Of a stretch of DNA of 64,000 nucleotides, positions 45,728 through 55,628 are shown piece after piece. Position 1 is the stretch's first letter; every line of letters starts with the position of its first letter. Below the pieces are notes generated by a model. It was not told the origin of the DNA. It saw only the letters and a program-made list of their open reading frames with translations, and did not search any database. Source of the stretch: Odoribacter sp. Its GTDB lineage: Bacteria; Bacteroidota; Bacteroidia; Bacteroidales; Muribaculaceae. The stretch lies in contig JAMPHZ010000002.1 in assembly GCA_023663145.1 (NCBI GenBank), forward strand, positions 105,071 through 169,070. Direction: 5' to 3'. The translations under genes were made by a program, and so were the position numbers.

Positions 45728-45787
45728 GTTCAAATAAAAAACCGGAACAGTCACTGATTACGGACTGTTCCGGTTTTTTATTTGAAC
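45728..45787. terminator. Bidirectional terminator, 25 bp perfect stem
   Basis: Arms 45728-45752 and 45763-45787 are fully complementary. The stem holds an A run on the left arm and a T run on the right, so it can stop both the amidase operon and the convergent potassium-transport operon. Confidence 0.9.
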
Positions 45788-45799
45788 CTTGACAGGCTG

Positions 45800-46489
45800 T
45801 CAATGTCCCTGAATGCGGCGGTAAAGGGCCTTGAAGGCTTTGTGTGAACCAATCACCACCCATGTATCGCCATTTTCAACGCGGTCATGACTGTATTCTA
45901 TTACCGCAGGCACTTTTTGTTCCATTCCCATGATATTTGTCTTTTCAGCAGGGCGGGTGACTGTGATAAGTTTCAGAGAGTAGTCCTTAAGCAAGTCAAA
46001 ATCAGCATATGGAAGCCCGACAAAAAACTTCGGTGCAGCAAACTTAAGCACATAAGTCTCAGGACTTACATAAAGGCTGTCGACTTCACCACCGAGCGCC
46101 ATTTCGTGAGTAAGATCATAAGCCGCACGCTGCTCAGGCTTCAGGATGCGTGCCACCCCGAAACTTGTAAGTATCGCCTCGTGAAGCGGATCTATGGCGC
46201 GGGCATATATCCTTGCCGCGCCGGCCTGCTTGAGAAGGGCCACAGTCTTTATCGAAGCACCGAAATTCTCACCTATCGCCACTATTGCAATATCGACATT
46301 GCTCAAGGGAAGCACCCCCAATGCCGATTCCTCTGTGGTATCAATCACATATGCTGTGGTTATATAATCCTTGATTGCATCAACTACAACCCTGGATGAA
46401 TCAGCACCAATCACTTCATGCCCCTGCGCCACAAGGTCACGAGCCAAGTTAGCGCCATAGATGCCGAGGCCTATAATTAAGTAACGCAT
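45800..46489 (-). CDS. TrkA/KtrA-type potassium channel regulator
   Basis: 229 residues. An N-terminal Rossmann RCK domain begins MRYLIIGLGIYGANLA, with VIGADSS at the end of strand 2 binding NAD(H) or ATP, and a C-terminal TrkA_C domain (about 140-229). This cytoplasmic ring gates the TrkH pore encoded 18 nt upstream. Size and single RCK unit fit KtrA rather than the doubled E. coli TrkA. It is the last gene before the shared terminator. Confidence 0.92.
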   Translation of the reverse strand: MRYLIIGLGIYGANLARDLVAQGHEVIGADSSRVVVDAIKDYITTAYVIDTTEESALGVLPLSNVDIAIVAIGENFGASIKTVALLKQAGAARIYARAIDPLHEAILTSFGVARILKPEQRAAYDLTHEMALGGEVDSLYVSPETYVLKFAAPKFFVGLPYADFDLLKDYSLKLITVTRPAEKTNIMGMEQKVPAVIEYSHDRVENGDTWVVIGSHKAFKALYRRIQGH

Positions 46490-46507
46490 TCTTATATCTT
46501 GTTACGG

Positions 46508-48364
46508 TTAGTTTATAATCATATTTTCCTCGGGCAGATGTTCAGAAATATCACGGTGTTGTCTCACCACACCCGACAATATCGAGATGATTCCCACTCT
46601 ACCCACAAACATTGCCACACACACGGCGATCTTCGACGGGATGCTAAGTTCAGGGGTCACTCCGAGTGATGACCCCACAGTAAACAACGCCGATACAGCC
46701 TCGAAGAGCAACGCCTTTGCGCTCAGATGGGGTTCACACAGCAGCAATGTGGCCGAAAGGACTAACAAGGTAATCATCGCTAACACGAACACTGCATTTG
46801 CACGACGACACGTCGCTACAGATATTGACCGGTCATACGCCCATGGGCGCGCACAACCTCGGAGCACTGAACGCACATTCAGGAACAGGACAGCCACGGT
46901 GTTTACCTTAATACCCCCGGCAAGCGACTGCGACGCACCTCCGATAATCATCTGCGCCACTATGATAAGCAGGGTAATGGACATAAAATCGCACGGGTTG
47001 ACAGATGAGAAGCCGGCACTGCGGGGGACCAAAGAGTTAAATACAGACTGTACTGTCTTCTGCCATAGTGTCATGCCCCGTAACGTGTTGTCGTATTCAA
47101 GTACGAAAAAGGCTACAGAGGAGACGGCAAGTATCAAGAAATATGTATATAGCACCAGTTTGGTGTTGAGACTGTAGACGTGCACCGGTGCCTCAAAATG
47201 TTTTTTTTGCAGGCGTGCCCATATTCCACGGACACGTGTCACCATAATATCCTTGAGATTTACAAGAATCGGGAATCCGATACCACCTGCCACAACGAGC
47301 AGGGATGTGACTGTATAGGCACTCTGCGATGCTGTCATAAGCGCGGGGTTGCTCATACCACCTGGCAGGCAGGTGTACCCTACATTGCAGAATGACGACA
47401 TGGCATGAAATACGGCAAACATCCATTTCTCGCTCTCGGTCTCAAGCAATCCGGCAGGAATTGTAAAATATACCGCCACAGCTCCGATAGCCTCGATAAT
47501 CAAAGTGAATGTAAGTATATAAAGGAGGGTTGGAATGAGGGCGTTCATGGTGCGCGAGTAGATCATGTCGCGGATCAGAAGCTGGTTGTAGACCGACGTG
47601 GCACCGCTGAAGAACAAAGCGAAGAAGCATGTGAATGTAAGCACTCCCAGGGCACCGACCTGAAAGAGTACACATAAGGCAATATAACCTCCGGGAGTGA
47701 AAGTCTCCGAAATATCAACCGGAGTCAGACCGGTGATGCACACGGCGCTTGTTGCTACAAAAAGAGAGTCAATATAGCTTATAGGTTCGACCGTGAAACG
47801 GGGTAGCATCAGCACAAATGAGCCAATGATAATGAAAAACAGGAAACTCCCCGAAAGCAGAAGAGATGGATTGGTGCGCCTGCGCGTGACAAGCAGCAGG
47901 GCTGATGACAATTCCACCACGGCTGCGCCACAGAGCACAATATAAAGGAAATAGCGGCTGTAGAGTAAAGACTCAAGCCATGGCATCCAAGGATGTGCCG
48001 GGCGCGGATATAGCAGCGGAAGCGCAGTGAGCAGCAGAGCTATATCGACAATCCACTTTATGATGCGGCTCTCACTTACAAAGTTTCGGAACCTGAGTAT
48101 AAGGTTGTAAATGATGTCAATTATAAACAGCACCTGGGCAATATGCAGCATCAATCTGAGCCGCTCTATATCATCATGGCCATGCTCGAATCCACCGATG
48201 AGCAGCAATGTGACGAGAGAGAGGAGCGACGCAAGTATAGCTCCTGCAAATGTAAAGCGGGAACCTATATCAATTGGCGTACTGAATCTATGCACAAATT
48301 GCCCGTATCTGAAACGGGCAATTTTAAAGCGAGCCTTCAAGGCCGAAATACGCGCAGCAGCCAT
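46508..48364 (-). CDS. TrkH/KtrB-type potassium transporter
   Basis: 618 residues. The N-terminal 180 residues add several membrane helices not found in short KtrB proteins (a voltage-sensor-like helical bundle in outline, function unknown). The transporter part has four pairs of membrane helices with selectivity turns, such as ATSAVCITGLTPVD (about residue 205), SSFCNVGYTCLPGG, PRSAGFSSVNP and FTVGSSLGVTP, each with the critical Gly. It moves potassium inward across the inner membrane. The partner regulator follows after 18 nt and DUF4923 precedes it by 27 nt. Confidence 0.92.
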   Translation of the reverse strand: MAAARISALKARFKIARFRYGQFVHRFSTPIDIGSRFTFAGAILASLLSLVTLLLIGGFEHGHDDIERLRLMLHIAQVLFIIDIIYNLILRFRNFVSESRIIKWIVDIALLLTALPLLYPRPAHPWMPWLESLLYSRYFLYIVLCGAAVVELSSALLLVTRRRTNPSLLLSGSFLFFIIIGSFVLMLPRFTVEPISYIDSLFVATSAVCITGLTPVDISETFTPGGYIALCVLFQVGALGVLTFTCFFALFFSGATSVYNQLLIRDMIYSRTMNALIPTLLYILTFTLIIEAIGAVAVYFTIPAGLLETESEKWMFAVFHAMSSFCNVGYTCLPGGMSNPALMTASQSAYTVTSLLVVAGGIGFPILVNLKDIMVTRVRGIWARLQKKHFEAPVHVYSLNTKLVLYTYFLILAVSSVAFFVLEYDNTLRGMTLWQKTVQSVFNSLVPRSAGFSSVNPCDFMSITLLIIVAQMIIGGASQSLAGGIKVNTVAVLFLNVRSVLRGCARPWAYDRSISVATCRRANAVFVLAMITLLVLSATLLLCEPHLSAKALLFEAVSALFTVGSSLGVTPELSIPSKIAVCVAMFVGRVGIISILSGVVRQHRDISEHLPEENMIIN

Positions 48365-48391
48365 AATGAGGCGCCGATTGGCCTTGTGGGA

Positions 48392-49000
48392 TTATTGTTT
48401 TTTGAATTTCGCCCCGGCATATACGCCGTCATAGCTGTTAAGTAGCGTAGATAGCGTAGATAGGGTGGAGTTGCCTGATAAGGATGCTACTTTATCGACA
48501 ATACTTATCACACGGGAAGCATCGAATGTAAGAGTGAGCTGGCCTGTAGCACTTTTAGAGGCTGCGGCTGATACTTTGCCGAGGTTAATCGAACTGTTTG
48601 CCTTGAAGTTGAATGTAAGGTTACCCTGATCATCGTCTTTTGTAACCGTGCCAGTCAGTTTTATTTTATTGATACTGATCGTAAAGTTACCCTCGGCATC
48701 AAAAACTATCTGAACCTTGGACAGGCCTAATTTTGTGTAATATGGCGCGAGCTTCGACTCGATGGCTGCCGATGCTGCGGCTCCGCCCGCCTTATTGAGG
48801 GCATTGTCACTCTTGAATGAAATTGCAGGCGAGACATATTTCCAGGTTCCTTCGAGCGACGCCACTTCAAATTTATCTGTAGATGTGACGGCATTGACCA
48901 ATCCTTCAAGAGCTGAACGGGGATCGAAAGCGGCGCAACGCAGGCCCGCTAAAACCACAGCAGTTCCTATGGCCATTATGGTAAGAATACGTTTATTCAT
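48392..49000 (-). CDS. DUF4923-family secreted protein
   Basis: 202 residues. The signal peptide is MNKRILTIMAIGTAVVLAGLRCA. The rest matches the Bacteroidales DUF4923 pattern: GTWKYVSPAISFKSDNALNKAGG, then a helix AAIESKLAPYYTKLGL and beta strands FDAEGNFTISI. The family has no known function; the beta part recalls lipocalin-type domains. It starts 1 nt after the dehydratase gene ends and precedes trkH, which suggests an envelope-related role. Confidence 0.82.
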   Translation of the reverse strand: MNKRILTIMAIGTAVVLAGLRCAAFDPRSALEGLVNAVTSTDKFEVASLEGTWKYVSPAISFKSDNALNKAGGAAASAAIESKLAPYYTKLGLSKVQIVFDAEGNFTISINKIKLTGTVTKDDDQGNLTFNFKANSSINLGKVSAAASKSATGQLTLTFDASRVISIVDKVASLSGNSTLSTLSTLLNSYDGVYAGAKFKKQ

Positions 49001-49001
49001 T

Positions 49002-50987
49002 TTATCTTATTGTAATTTCTGAGATCACTTCCTCAGTTTTGATTTCCTTGTCAATGCCTTCCCACACAGAATTCTTTGACTTGAATTCGGGCACTATACG
49101 TTTCATCTCGGCTACGATATCGTGATACTCGCCTGCCTCGGTAAAATTGCACAGGGCCTCAATATGAGCCACAACCTCTGCATAATCATATATACGCACT
49201 TTGGCAATCATTATCTTGTTATGACGCGTGGCCATGGTCATTTCCTTATCGTTGAGAAGCTCCTCATACAGCTTCTCACCGGGGCGCAGACCTGTCTCAA
49301 CTATTTCAATATCCTCACCGGGGCGTAACCCTGAGAGAGATATCATGCGGGTGGCGAGATCATAAATTTTCACAGGCTGCCCCATATCGAACACATATAT
49401 CTCGCCTCCATTTCCCATGGTTCCTGCCTGAAGCACAAGGGAACATGCTTCGGGAATTGTCATAAAATAGCGGATTATATCACGATGGGTCACGGTGACC
49501 GGGCCACCTTGTTCAATCTGGCGGCGGAACAACGGTATCACAGATCCGTTGGATCCGAGCACATTGCCAAATCGGGTGGTGATGAAACGTGTAACACGAC
49601 CGTCGCGGCGGCGATTGGTCAAATAATAGAATAAGGACTGCACATAAATCTCAGCTATACGCTTGGAGGCGCCCATCACGTTGGTGGGATTTACGGCTTT
49701 GTCGGTTGAGATCATTACAAATTTCTCCACATCGTAATCAACGGCAAGATCCGCAAGATTCTTGGTTCCGAGCACGTTGGTCATAATTGCCTCTGACGGA
49801 TTACGTTCCATCATGGGAACATGCTTGTAAGCTGCGGCGTGAAAAATGTAACGCGGGCGATAGCGCTTGAAAGCCTGTTCAATGCGTTTACGGTTGGCGA
49901 CGTCGGCAATGAACAAGTGTATTTTAACATCAGGGAACTTCTGCTCCATGTGCAGTTGCAGTTCATGCATGGGGGTCTCAGCCTGATCAAGCAGTACAAT
50001 TTCCCCGGCGTGCATCGCTGCCACCTGATTCACGATCTCGCTTCCGATCGAACCTGCAGCGCCGGTTATCATCACTGTCTGGCCACGCAGTACTTCCTCT
50101 ACATCGTGAGTATCTGTCTGGATTACATCTCGCCCCAGAAGGTCTTCGATATGAATATCGCGTACGTTGCCGGTTGTTTTCTCAGTGCCGTCTTTGGTCA
50201 TTTCCTTCACGGTGCTGTGCATAAGCAACTTGATATTATTCTTCAGAAAAATATCGGCTACACCGCTACGCATGAATTTAAGCTGTGTGGATGGAAAGAG
50301 CAGACGCTTGCAGTTATATCGCTGAAATATTTGCGCAATAGTGTCGGGATTATAATGGTAAACCGGGATGTCATTGATGAACTTGGTATTGACATCAGGT
50401 GCCAAAGTGAGCATGGCAACTACTTTATAGGATCCATCAGTCTCATTGTTAAGATGCGCCGCAAATGCAAATGATGTGGGGGAAGACCCCAATGCAATCA
50501 CTCTCTTGCGCTTAACCTCCATTCCGGTAAGTTGGCGATATATATATTTGATACCTAAGCGCATAAACATCAGCAACGATGATGAAAGCACTCCGATAAC
50601 AAAAACATTCCAAAGGTCAAAGAAAGCATGTCCGGTTATGGCATAGCAAACACCTGAGACGCATACCAGGAAAATAGATGATGTGATCGCAAGGACTGCC
50701 ACGCGGTACATATCCTCTACTACCGACAGGCGCACGATGTAGCGGTAACTGTGTACCAAGGGCATCACCATGGCATATACGATAAACACCACTGCAGCCC
50801 GCGCAGCCGGAGTAGACCACCAACCGTAGTTTACAATAGTGTCAGGATTAAAGGTATATGTGATGAAGCAGCTGAGAGCTACAATCAGCAGGTCAACCCC
50901 TAAAACAAGCCATCGCGGCGTGGGGCCTGCCATGAACTTGTTCACAAGCAAATTATGGCTTAAGTTCTCTATTATCCGGTCTCTCAT
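49002..50987 (-). CDS. CapD/WbpM-type nucleotide-sugar 4,6-dehydratase
   Basis: 661 residues. Four to five membrane helices lie in the first 150 residues, followed by a CoA-binding-like domain and a short-chain dehydrogenase domain with NAD site VMITGAAGSIGSEI (about 303-316) and active-site segment STDKAVNPTNVMGASKR, which has the Met in place of the classical Tyr that is typical of this large membrane-bound group. By family it makes a UDP-4-keto-6-deoxy sugar from UDP-GlcNAc for capsule or O-glycan. Its promoter is at 51024. It heads the operon dehydratase-DUF4923-trkH-trkA. Confidence 0.93.
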   Translation of the reverse strand: MRDRIIENLSHNLLVNKFMAGPTPRWLVLGVDLLIVALSCFITYTFNPDTIVNYGWWSTPAARAAVVFIVYAMVMPLVHSYRYIVRLSVVEDMYRVAVLAITSSIFLVCVSGVCYAITGHAFFDLWNVFVIGVLSSSLLMFMRLGIKYIYRQLTGMEVKRKRVIALGSSPTSFAFAAHLNNETDGSYKVVAMLTLAPDVNTKFINDIPVYHYNPDTIAQIFQRYNCKRLLFPSTQLKFMRSGVADIFLKNNIKLLMHSTVKEMTKDGTEKTTGNVRDIHIEDLLGRDVIQTDTHDVEEVLRGQTVMITGAAGSIGSEIVNQVAAMHAGEIVLLDQAETPMHELQLHMEQKFPDVKIHLFIADVANRKRIEQAFKRYRPRYIFHAAAYKHVPMMERNPSEAIMTNVLGTKNLADLAVDYDVEKFVMISTDKAVNPTNVMGASKRIAEIYVQSLFYYLTNRRRDGRVTRFITTRFGNVLGSNGSVIPLFRRQIEQGGPVTVTHRDIIRYFMTIPEACSLVLQAGTMGNGGEIYVFDMGQPVKIYDLATRMISLSGLRPGEDIEIVETGLRPGEKLYEELLNDKEMTMATRHNKIMIAKVRIYDYAEVVAHIEALCNFTEAGEYHDIVAEMKRIVPEFKSKNSVWEGIDKEIKTEEVISEITIR

Positions 50988-51023
50988 ATATATACAATCT
51001 CTTATTTCTATTGTTAAGGCTGT

Positions 51024-51055
51024 GCAAAGTTACAACGAAATAATAAAACATCAAA
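51024..51055 (-). promoter_or_regulatory. Promoter of the dehydratase-Trk operon
   Basis: On the minus strand TTTG (plus 51052-51055), a 19 nt spacer and TAACTTTGC (plus 51024-51032). The leader is about 30 nt. Confidence 0.8.
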
Positions 51056-51145
51056 GCGGGGGATGAAGTTTTTTGGTTCAAATAACCTGACGCGCTTAAT
51101 AATAAGTGGGGATACTCTGATGTCTGGGGCTTGTCAAGCGCCATG

Positions 51146-51787
51146 TCACTCACCGGCTACAGGCATAGTAAGCAGGCACGTACCAGGATGATGTGCAGCA
51201 ATGTATCTTGTAACAAAGCCGAGGGTATCAGCTGCTATTATCTTGTCGTTATCGAAATATGTATTATAAATCACATATGGCAATTCAAGATTACGGGCCT
51301 TTATAGCCTGAAGCGACAATATTGTGTGATTTATCGACCCCAACACACCATTTGTAACCAAGATTACCGGAAGCTGCCTTGTAGTGATATAGTCGATGGT
51401 AAAGAAATCATCTGTAACAGGCACCATAAGTCCACCTGCACCTTCGATTATAAGTACATCGTGAGTGGCTGCCAGTTGAGCTGAAGCATTATCTATAAGG
51501 CCGAGGTCAATCTCTCGGCCGTCAAGCCTTGCAGCGAGCTGTGCAGATGCCGGATAATGAAAAATCACCGGAGCCGTGAGTCCTTGCTCATCCTCGGGAA
51601 GAAGACCGGTGCCGGTAAGACGGCGGTGTGCCTCTATGTCTTCAGATGTGGAGTCACAACCTGTCTGTATGAATTTCTGTGTTATCACTGACAATCCTTC
51701 ATCCATGAACTTGCGGGCAAGGAAGGCTGTCGCATAGGTTTTACCGGCATCTGTATCGATCCCGGTGAGAAAATATGTCTTGCTCAT
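51146..51787 (-). CDS. bioD: Dethiobiotin synthetase BioD
   Basis: 213 residues. I start at 51787 (MSKTYFLTGIDTDAGKT), giving a 4 nt overlap with bioGC; an ATG 30 nt upstream is less likely. The P-loop GIDTDAGKT (Lys16) and the IEGAGGLMVPV segment are standard. The enzyme forms the ureido ring of dethiobiotin from diaminopelargonic acid, CO2 and ATP. It ends the biotin operon. bioB, which makes biotin from its product, is not in the window. Confidence 0.93.
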   Translation of the reverse strand: MSKTYFLTGIDTDAGKTYATAFLARKFMDEGLSVITQKFIQTGCDSTSEDIEAHRRLTGTGLLPEDEQGLTAPVIFHYPASAQLAARLDGREIDLGLIDNASAQLAATHDVLIIEGAGGLMVPVTDDFFTIDYITTRQLPVILVTNGVLGSINHTILSLQAIKARNLELPYVIYNTYFDNDKIIAADTLGFVTRYIAAHHPGTCLLTMPVAGE

Positions 51788-53181
51788 GTTTTTTTCAGAA
51801 TCAAAATCATAGGACAATATGTGAGATGGTAAAGCCCATCGAGCATCATAGGGTAGCGGCGCACAAGGTTCATTACCGTAGCGGGATTGCCGCCATTTCC
51901 CAGAGAGTTCACTCCGGTAAGCTTCAGATGTCTAAGAACATCAAGCGGCGATTCGAAGTCAAGGTCTCTGCTGTAATGGCGCTCATAAACGACTTCCAGA
52001 CCCTGTGGGATCATATCAAGCAACTGCGCAGGAGTGAGCAGCGGCAGGCTATAGCCGGTTATATCAGTTATCTGATGCATATTACCTGTTGTATAGGTGG
52101 TGAGAAGCGCATAACCTCCGCGTCGGAGCACCCGGTAACAATGTGTGATAAAATCAGCCGGGGAGTTGAACCACTGTATTGTTGATGCTGAGAAAATGAA
52201 GTTTAATGATTCATCGGGCACGGTCTTTATGGCCATTTCAGCATCGCACTGCAAGAATTTAACCTTTCCGGCAAGTGAGTCAGGCACTCCTGAAGCAAGA
52301 TCCCACAAGGTAAGATGCGCAAGCGGAGCCTGATCAAACAATTTCTCGGAAAGCAGACCCGAGCCACTGCCTATCTCAAGCACGGAGCATGTCTCCGCAG
52401 CCATTCGTTTGAATACGCCCTCAGCACGGGCACTCTCGATTAATGCATCAATAACTTCTTGTTGCACGGAGGCGTGGCGGGCATAGGTTGCTCCACTGTC
52501 ATGAAATCGGCTTGTCATAGTAATTTTATCAACAAAATTACTATTGATAATTTCCTGGAAATCGACGAAATGGCCTCCATCGACCAAGCAAATCCCTACT
52601 CCCGAGTGTTGCCATGCGCGACGCTGGTTTATGGGCGGGAATATGCGGTCACCGGTAGCGATGACAGCCAGGTCCCAACGCCCTGTAGGAGGCAAGCTGA
52701 GAATCTGACTGTTGAGAATCTTCTCAAGTTCGCAGGCCAGTTCATCAACGCCACGACGAGGTGCGACGGCGCAAAAACGGTCAAATGACTCACGGGAGTC
52801 ACACATACGCCGCTGAAATTTTCTCAGGTTGCGTTCATCAAGGCCACTCAGAGTGCCGGTAAACACAGCTTCGGGGATACCATAATTATCATCTACCGGC
52901 GAAACGGTGCCATTTACAGCAACCCGGCGCGTAATCTTGTAATCAATGGCATGCGTAGTCTGTGAGGCGACATAAACGCCAAGCGACCATGCCAGCACAC
53001 ACACCTCGGTGTAACGTGCCACGCAGTCCCAATCAATATAAAACGAGCGATAGTCCCATACCACCATCACATCGTATCCCGAACGCGAAATACCGGAAAA
53101 CACATTACTGTCCATGCCCCAACCGGCAAAAATGATTATCACGCGCGAGGCGCCGGTGCTTGATATGAGACTATGCTTCAT
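51784..53181 (-). CDS. bioGC: BioG-BioC fusion: pimeloyl-ACP methyl ester esterase and malonyl-ACP methyltransferase
   Basis: 465 residues. Residues 1-215 form the BioG-type alpha/beta hydrolase (DUF452) with Ser66 in LAWSLG, Asp178 in ATGDRIF and His204 in GGHFVDF. Residues 222-465 are BioC, with SAM motif I VLEIGSGSGLLSE (267-279) and CDAEMAIKTVPDESLNFIFS. BioC methylates malonyl-ACP so that fatty acid synthesis can extend it to pimelate; BioG removes the methyl ester afterwards. The first and last steps of pimelate formation thus sit on one protein, a fusion known from Bacteroides. It overlaps bioF and bioD by 4 nt each. Confidence 0.95.
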   Translation of the reverse strand: MKHSLISSTGASRVIIIFAGWGMDSNVFSGISRSGYDVMVVWDYRSFYIDWDCVARYTEVCVLAWSLGVYVASQTTHAIDYKITRRVAVNGTVSPVDDNYGIPEAVFTGTLSGLDERNLRKFQRRMCDSRESFDRFCAVAPRRGVDELACELEKILNSQILSLPPTGRWDLAVIATGDRIFPPINQRRAWQHSGVGICLVDGGHFVDFQEIINSNFVDKITMTSRFHDSGATYARHASVQQEVIDALIESARAEGVFKRMAAETCSVLEIGSGSGLLSEKLFDQAPLAHLTLWDLASGVPDSLAGKVKFLQCDAEMAIKTVPDESLNFIFSASTIQWFNSPADFITHCYRVLRRGGYALLTTYTTGNMHQITDITGYSLPLLTPAQLLDMIPQGLEVVYERHYSRDLDFESPLDVLRHLKLTGVNSLGNGGNPATVMNLVRRYPMMLDGLYHLTYCPMILILKKT

Positions 53182-54287
53182 TTCAGCAGTAATGAAAGGT
53201 TATCAAGGGAGGCCTTGTCAATTGCAGCCGAAAGGCTGAAACGCAGCCGTTCAGTACCGGGAGGAACGGTTGGAGTGCGTATGGGGAGCACCTTATATCC
53301 GGCCTTGTAAAGCCGGTGTGATAAATTGACCGCCTTGGCCGCATCACCCACTATAAGCGGGCGGATATGTGAAGGCGCGCCGCCATCGATAATACCGGCA
53401 AGTAAGTGTGAAAGTTCAGCCAAATGCTGCCGGCGCCAATCATCATGCAATGATGTGTCCCATGTGAGGATACTCCATTCCACCTGTGCCGGGGGTAGAG
53501 CCGTGGAAAAAATCAGGCTACGGGCCCTGTTAACCAGGAACTCGCGCAGCGGAGCATCCACTATCGCGTAGGCTCCCATTGAAGCAAGTGCCTTACCCAT
53601 AGTACCCACAAGCACATCAATCATGGGCAATACACCGTCGCGGGCCGCGCATCCCAACCCAGCCGGACCGACAGCTCCAACAGCATGAGCTTCGTCAACA
53701 TATAATATAATATTAGGCCATTGCTTCTTAAGATCAACAAGCCCACGCAGACATGCCTCATCGCCGTCCATACTGTACACACTTTCTACAATAATTATTA
53801 TATTGCTATAGCGCGCGGCATATTTCTCAATAAAACGGCTGAGATGGCGCATGTCGTTATGACGGAAACGCTCGAATGGCGCCCCGCTCAGCTTTATTCC
53901 GTCGATTACACTGGCGTGTACCAATTTGTCGGCGATTATGATTGTAGACGGCAGCGAACCCAACGCCATGGCTATTCCGGTGTTGGCATGATAACCGCTG
54001 TTGAAGAGCAACGCAGGCCGCCCATCGTAACTATGCGAAAGAATTTGTTCAAAACGTATATGAGCCGAACTCTTTCCTGCCAACAGGCGTGATGCAGATG
54101 ATGTCATTAATAATGAGCGGGCGTCATGTGAAGCGAGAAACCGCTCACGTAGAGCAATATCATCGGCCAGCCCCAGGTAATCGTTAGAAGACAGATCTAC
54201 GACCGATGACGGAGTGTCATTATCGGGCAGTCGCCGTAAATTACCATCACGAGCCAAAGAATCAAGATATGAGGACAGGTCAATCAT
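53178..54287 (-). CDS. bioF: 8-amino-7-oxononanoate synthase BioF
   Basis: 369 residues from ATG 54287 ([11 protein letters not shown]); an in-frame ATG at 54302 adds five residues. Key PLP residues are visible: His124 (KLVHASV), Asp198 and His201 (YVDEAHAVG) and Lys232 (GTMGKALAS). It joins pimeloyl-ACP and alanine to give 8-amino-7-oxononanoate. It overlaps bioA by 8 nt and bioGC by 4 nt, so the whole operon is translationally coupled. Confidence 0.94.
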   Translation of the reverse strand: MIDLSSYLDSLARDGNLRRLPDNDTPSSVVDLSSNDYLGLADDIALRERFLASHDARSLLMTSSASRLLAGKSSAHIRFEQILSHSYDGRPALLFNSGYHANTGIAMALGSLPSTIIIADKLVHASVIDGIKLSGAPFERFRHNDMRHLSRFIEKYAARYSNIIIIVESVYSMDGDEACLRGLVDLKKQWPNIILYVDEAHAVGAVGPAGLGCAARDGVLPMIDVLVGTMGKALASMGAYAIVDAPLREFLVNRARSLIFSTALPPAQVEWSILTWDTSLHDDWRRQHLAELSHLLAGIIDGGAPSHIRPLIVGDAAKAVNLSHRLYKAGYKVLPIRTPTVPPGTERLRFSLSAAIDKASLDNLSLLLK

Positions 54288-55575
54288 GGGCAGGAATTTC
54301 ACTTACCAATCGCACAGTAGCACGCGCCAAAGCCCGCAACCGTTCATTATCAATCACATACGGAGGCATTATATAGACATTGGTGCCGAATGGCCGTATC
54401 CAAACGCCCATTTCGACACACCTGCGCTGAAATTCCCCGACATCTACAGGGCGGTCAACTTCAACCACACCTATCGAACCCAGCACTCTCACATCAACTA
54501 CATTATCAAGAGTAGCCGCAGGAGCGAGCTCTTCTTTCATGATTGATTCCATTTCAGCCACCCGGGTTGCCATGTCCTGCTCAGCGAGCATGTCAAATGA
54601 TTCTATCGCTATGGCACATGCCAATGGATTGGCCATAAAGGTGGGACCATGCATAAGAACAGATGCCTCACCGCGCGATATGGTATCGGCCACTTGTTTT
54701 GAAGCAAGCACTGCGCTCATAGTGAGATAACCGGCGGTCAGGCCCTTGCCTATGCACATTATATCGGGCTCTACACAGGCATGTTCCCATGCGAAGAACT
54801 TGCCTGTGCGCCAGAATCCGGTCGCAATCTCATCAAAAATAAGCAAAATACCATATTCATCGCACAGCCTGCGCAATTGCCTGAGATATTCCGGGTTATA
54901 GAACCACATACCACCGGCGCCCTGCACAATCGGTTCGAGTATAAAAGCGGCGATCTCAGCTGAGTGTTCCCTGAACAACTGCTTGACGGGCTCTATATCG
55001 GCGGGATTCCACGGGCCGTCAAAACGGGAACGAGGCTGTGGCACAAAAAAACGCATCGGCAAAGCCGGACCAAAGGCGCCGTGCATGCCTGTCACCGGGT
55101 CACACACACTCATGGCATTCCATGTGTCACCATGATATCCTGAGCGTATTGTGGCGAAATTAGTCCGCACATGACTCCCTGAAGCGGAAACAGATGCCTG
55201 AACCGCCATCTTCATAGCGACCTCCACAGCCACCGACCCCGAGTCGGCATAAAAAATATTATTCATCGAGGGAGGCGCCACGCCCAGGAGTCTCTTCCCT
55301 AACTCTATGGCCGGAGCATGCGTGAATCCTCCGAACATCACATGACTCATCTTTGACATCTGGCGCGCGGCAGCGGCATTGAGCCGTGGATGATTGTAAC
55401 CGTGGATGACACACCACCATGACGACATGCCATCGGTGAGACGTCGGCCATCAGACAGCGTAATTTCTACTCCATCAGCACTTTCCACCAAATATGTCGG
55501 CAACGGATCAATAGTTGAAGTATAAGGATGCCACAGATGCTGGCGATCCCAATTGTCATGCACTTGCGTTTTCAT
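54280..55575 (-). CDS. bioA: Adenosylmethionine-8-amino-7-oxononanoate aminotransferase BioA
   Basis: 431 residues. The N-terminus LWHPYTS and [13 protein letters not shown] are BioA signatures; PLP residues are Asp248 ([14 protein letters not shown]) and Lys277 (IGKGLTAG). It makes 7,8-diaminopelargonate using SAM as amino donor. It is the first gene of the biotin operon. A perfect -7 element ends 3 nt before its ATG, so its mRNA may be leaderless. Confidence 0.95.
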   Translation of the reverse strand: MKTQVHDNWDRQHLWHPYTSTIDPLPTYLVESADGVEITLSDGRRLTDGMSSWWCVIHGYNHPRLNAAAARQMSKMSHVMFGGFTHAPAIELGKRLLGVAPPSMNNIFYADSGSVAVEVAMKMAVQASVSASGSHVRTNFATIRSGYHGDTWNAMSVCDPVTGMHGAFGPALPMRFFVPQPRSRFDGPWNPADIEPVKQLFREHSAEIAAFILEPIVQGAGGMWFYNPEYLRQLRRLCDEYGILLIFDEIATGFWRTGKFFAWEHACVEPDIMCIGKGLTAGYLTMSAVLASKQVADTISRGEASVLMHGPTFMANPLACAIAIESFDMLAEQDMATRVAEMESIMKEELAPAATLDNVVDVRVLGSIGVVEVDRPVDVGEFQRRCVEMGVWIRPFGTNVYIMPPYVIDNERLRALARATVRLVSEIPAHD

Positions 55576-55578
55576 GCT

Positions 55579-55607
55579 GCAAAGTTACTTTTTTTTTGTA
55601 AATTTGC
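55579..55607. promoter_or_regulatory. Overlapping divergent promoters of bioA and the exonuclease gene
   Basis: A minus-strand TAACTTTGC (plus 55579-55587) faces bioA and a plus-strand TAAATTTGC (55599-55607) faces the exonuclease gene, with only 11 nt between the two -7 boxes. The position expected for each -33 falls in the start region of the other promoter. Neither shows a good -33. Confidence 0.6.
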
Positions 55608-55628
55608 GGCGGAAAAACGCCAACTAAT

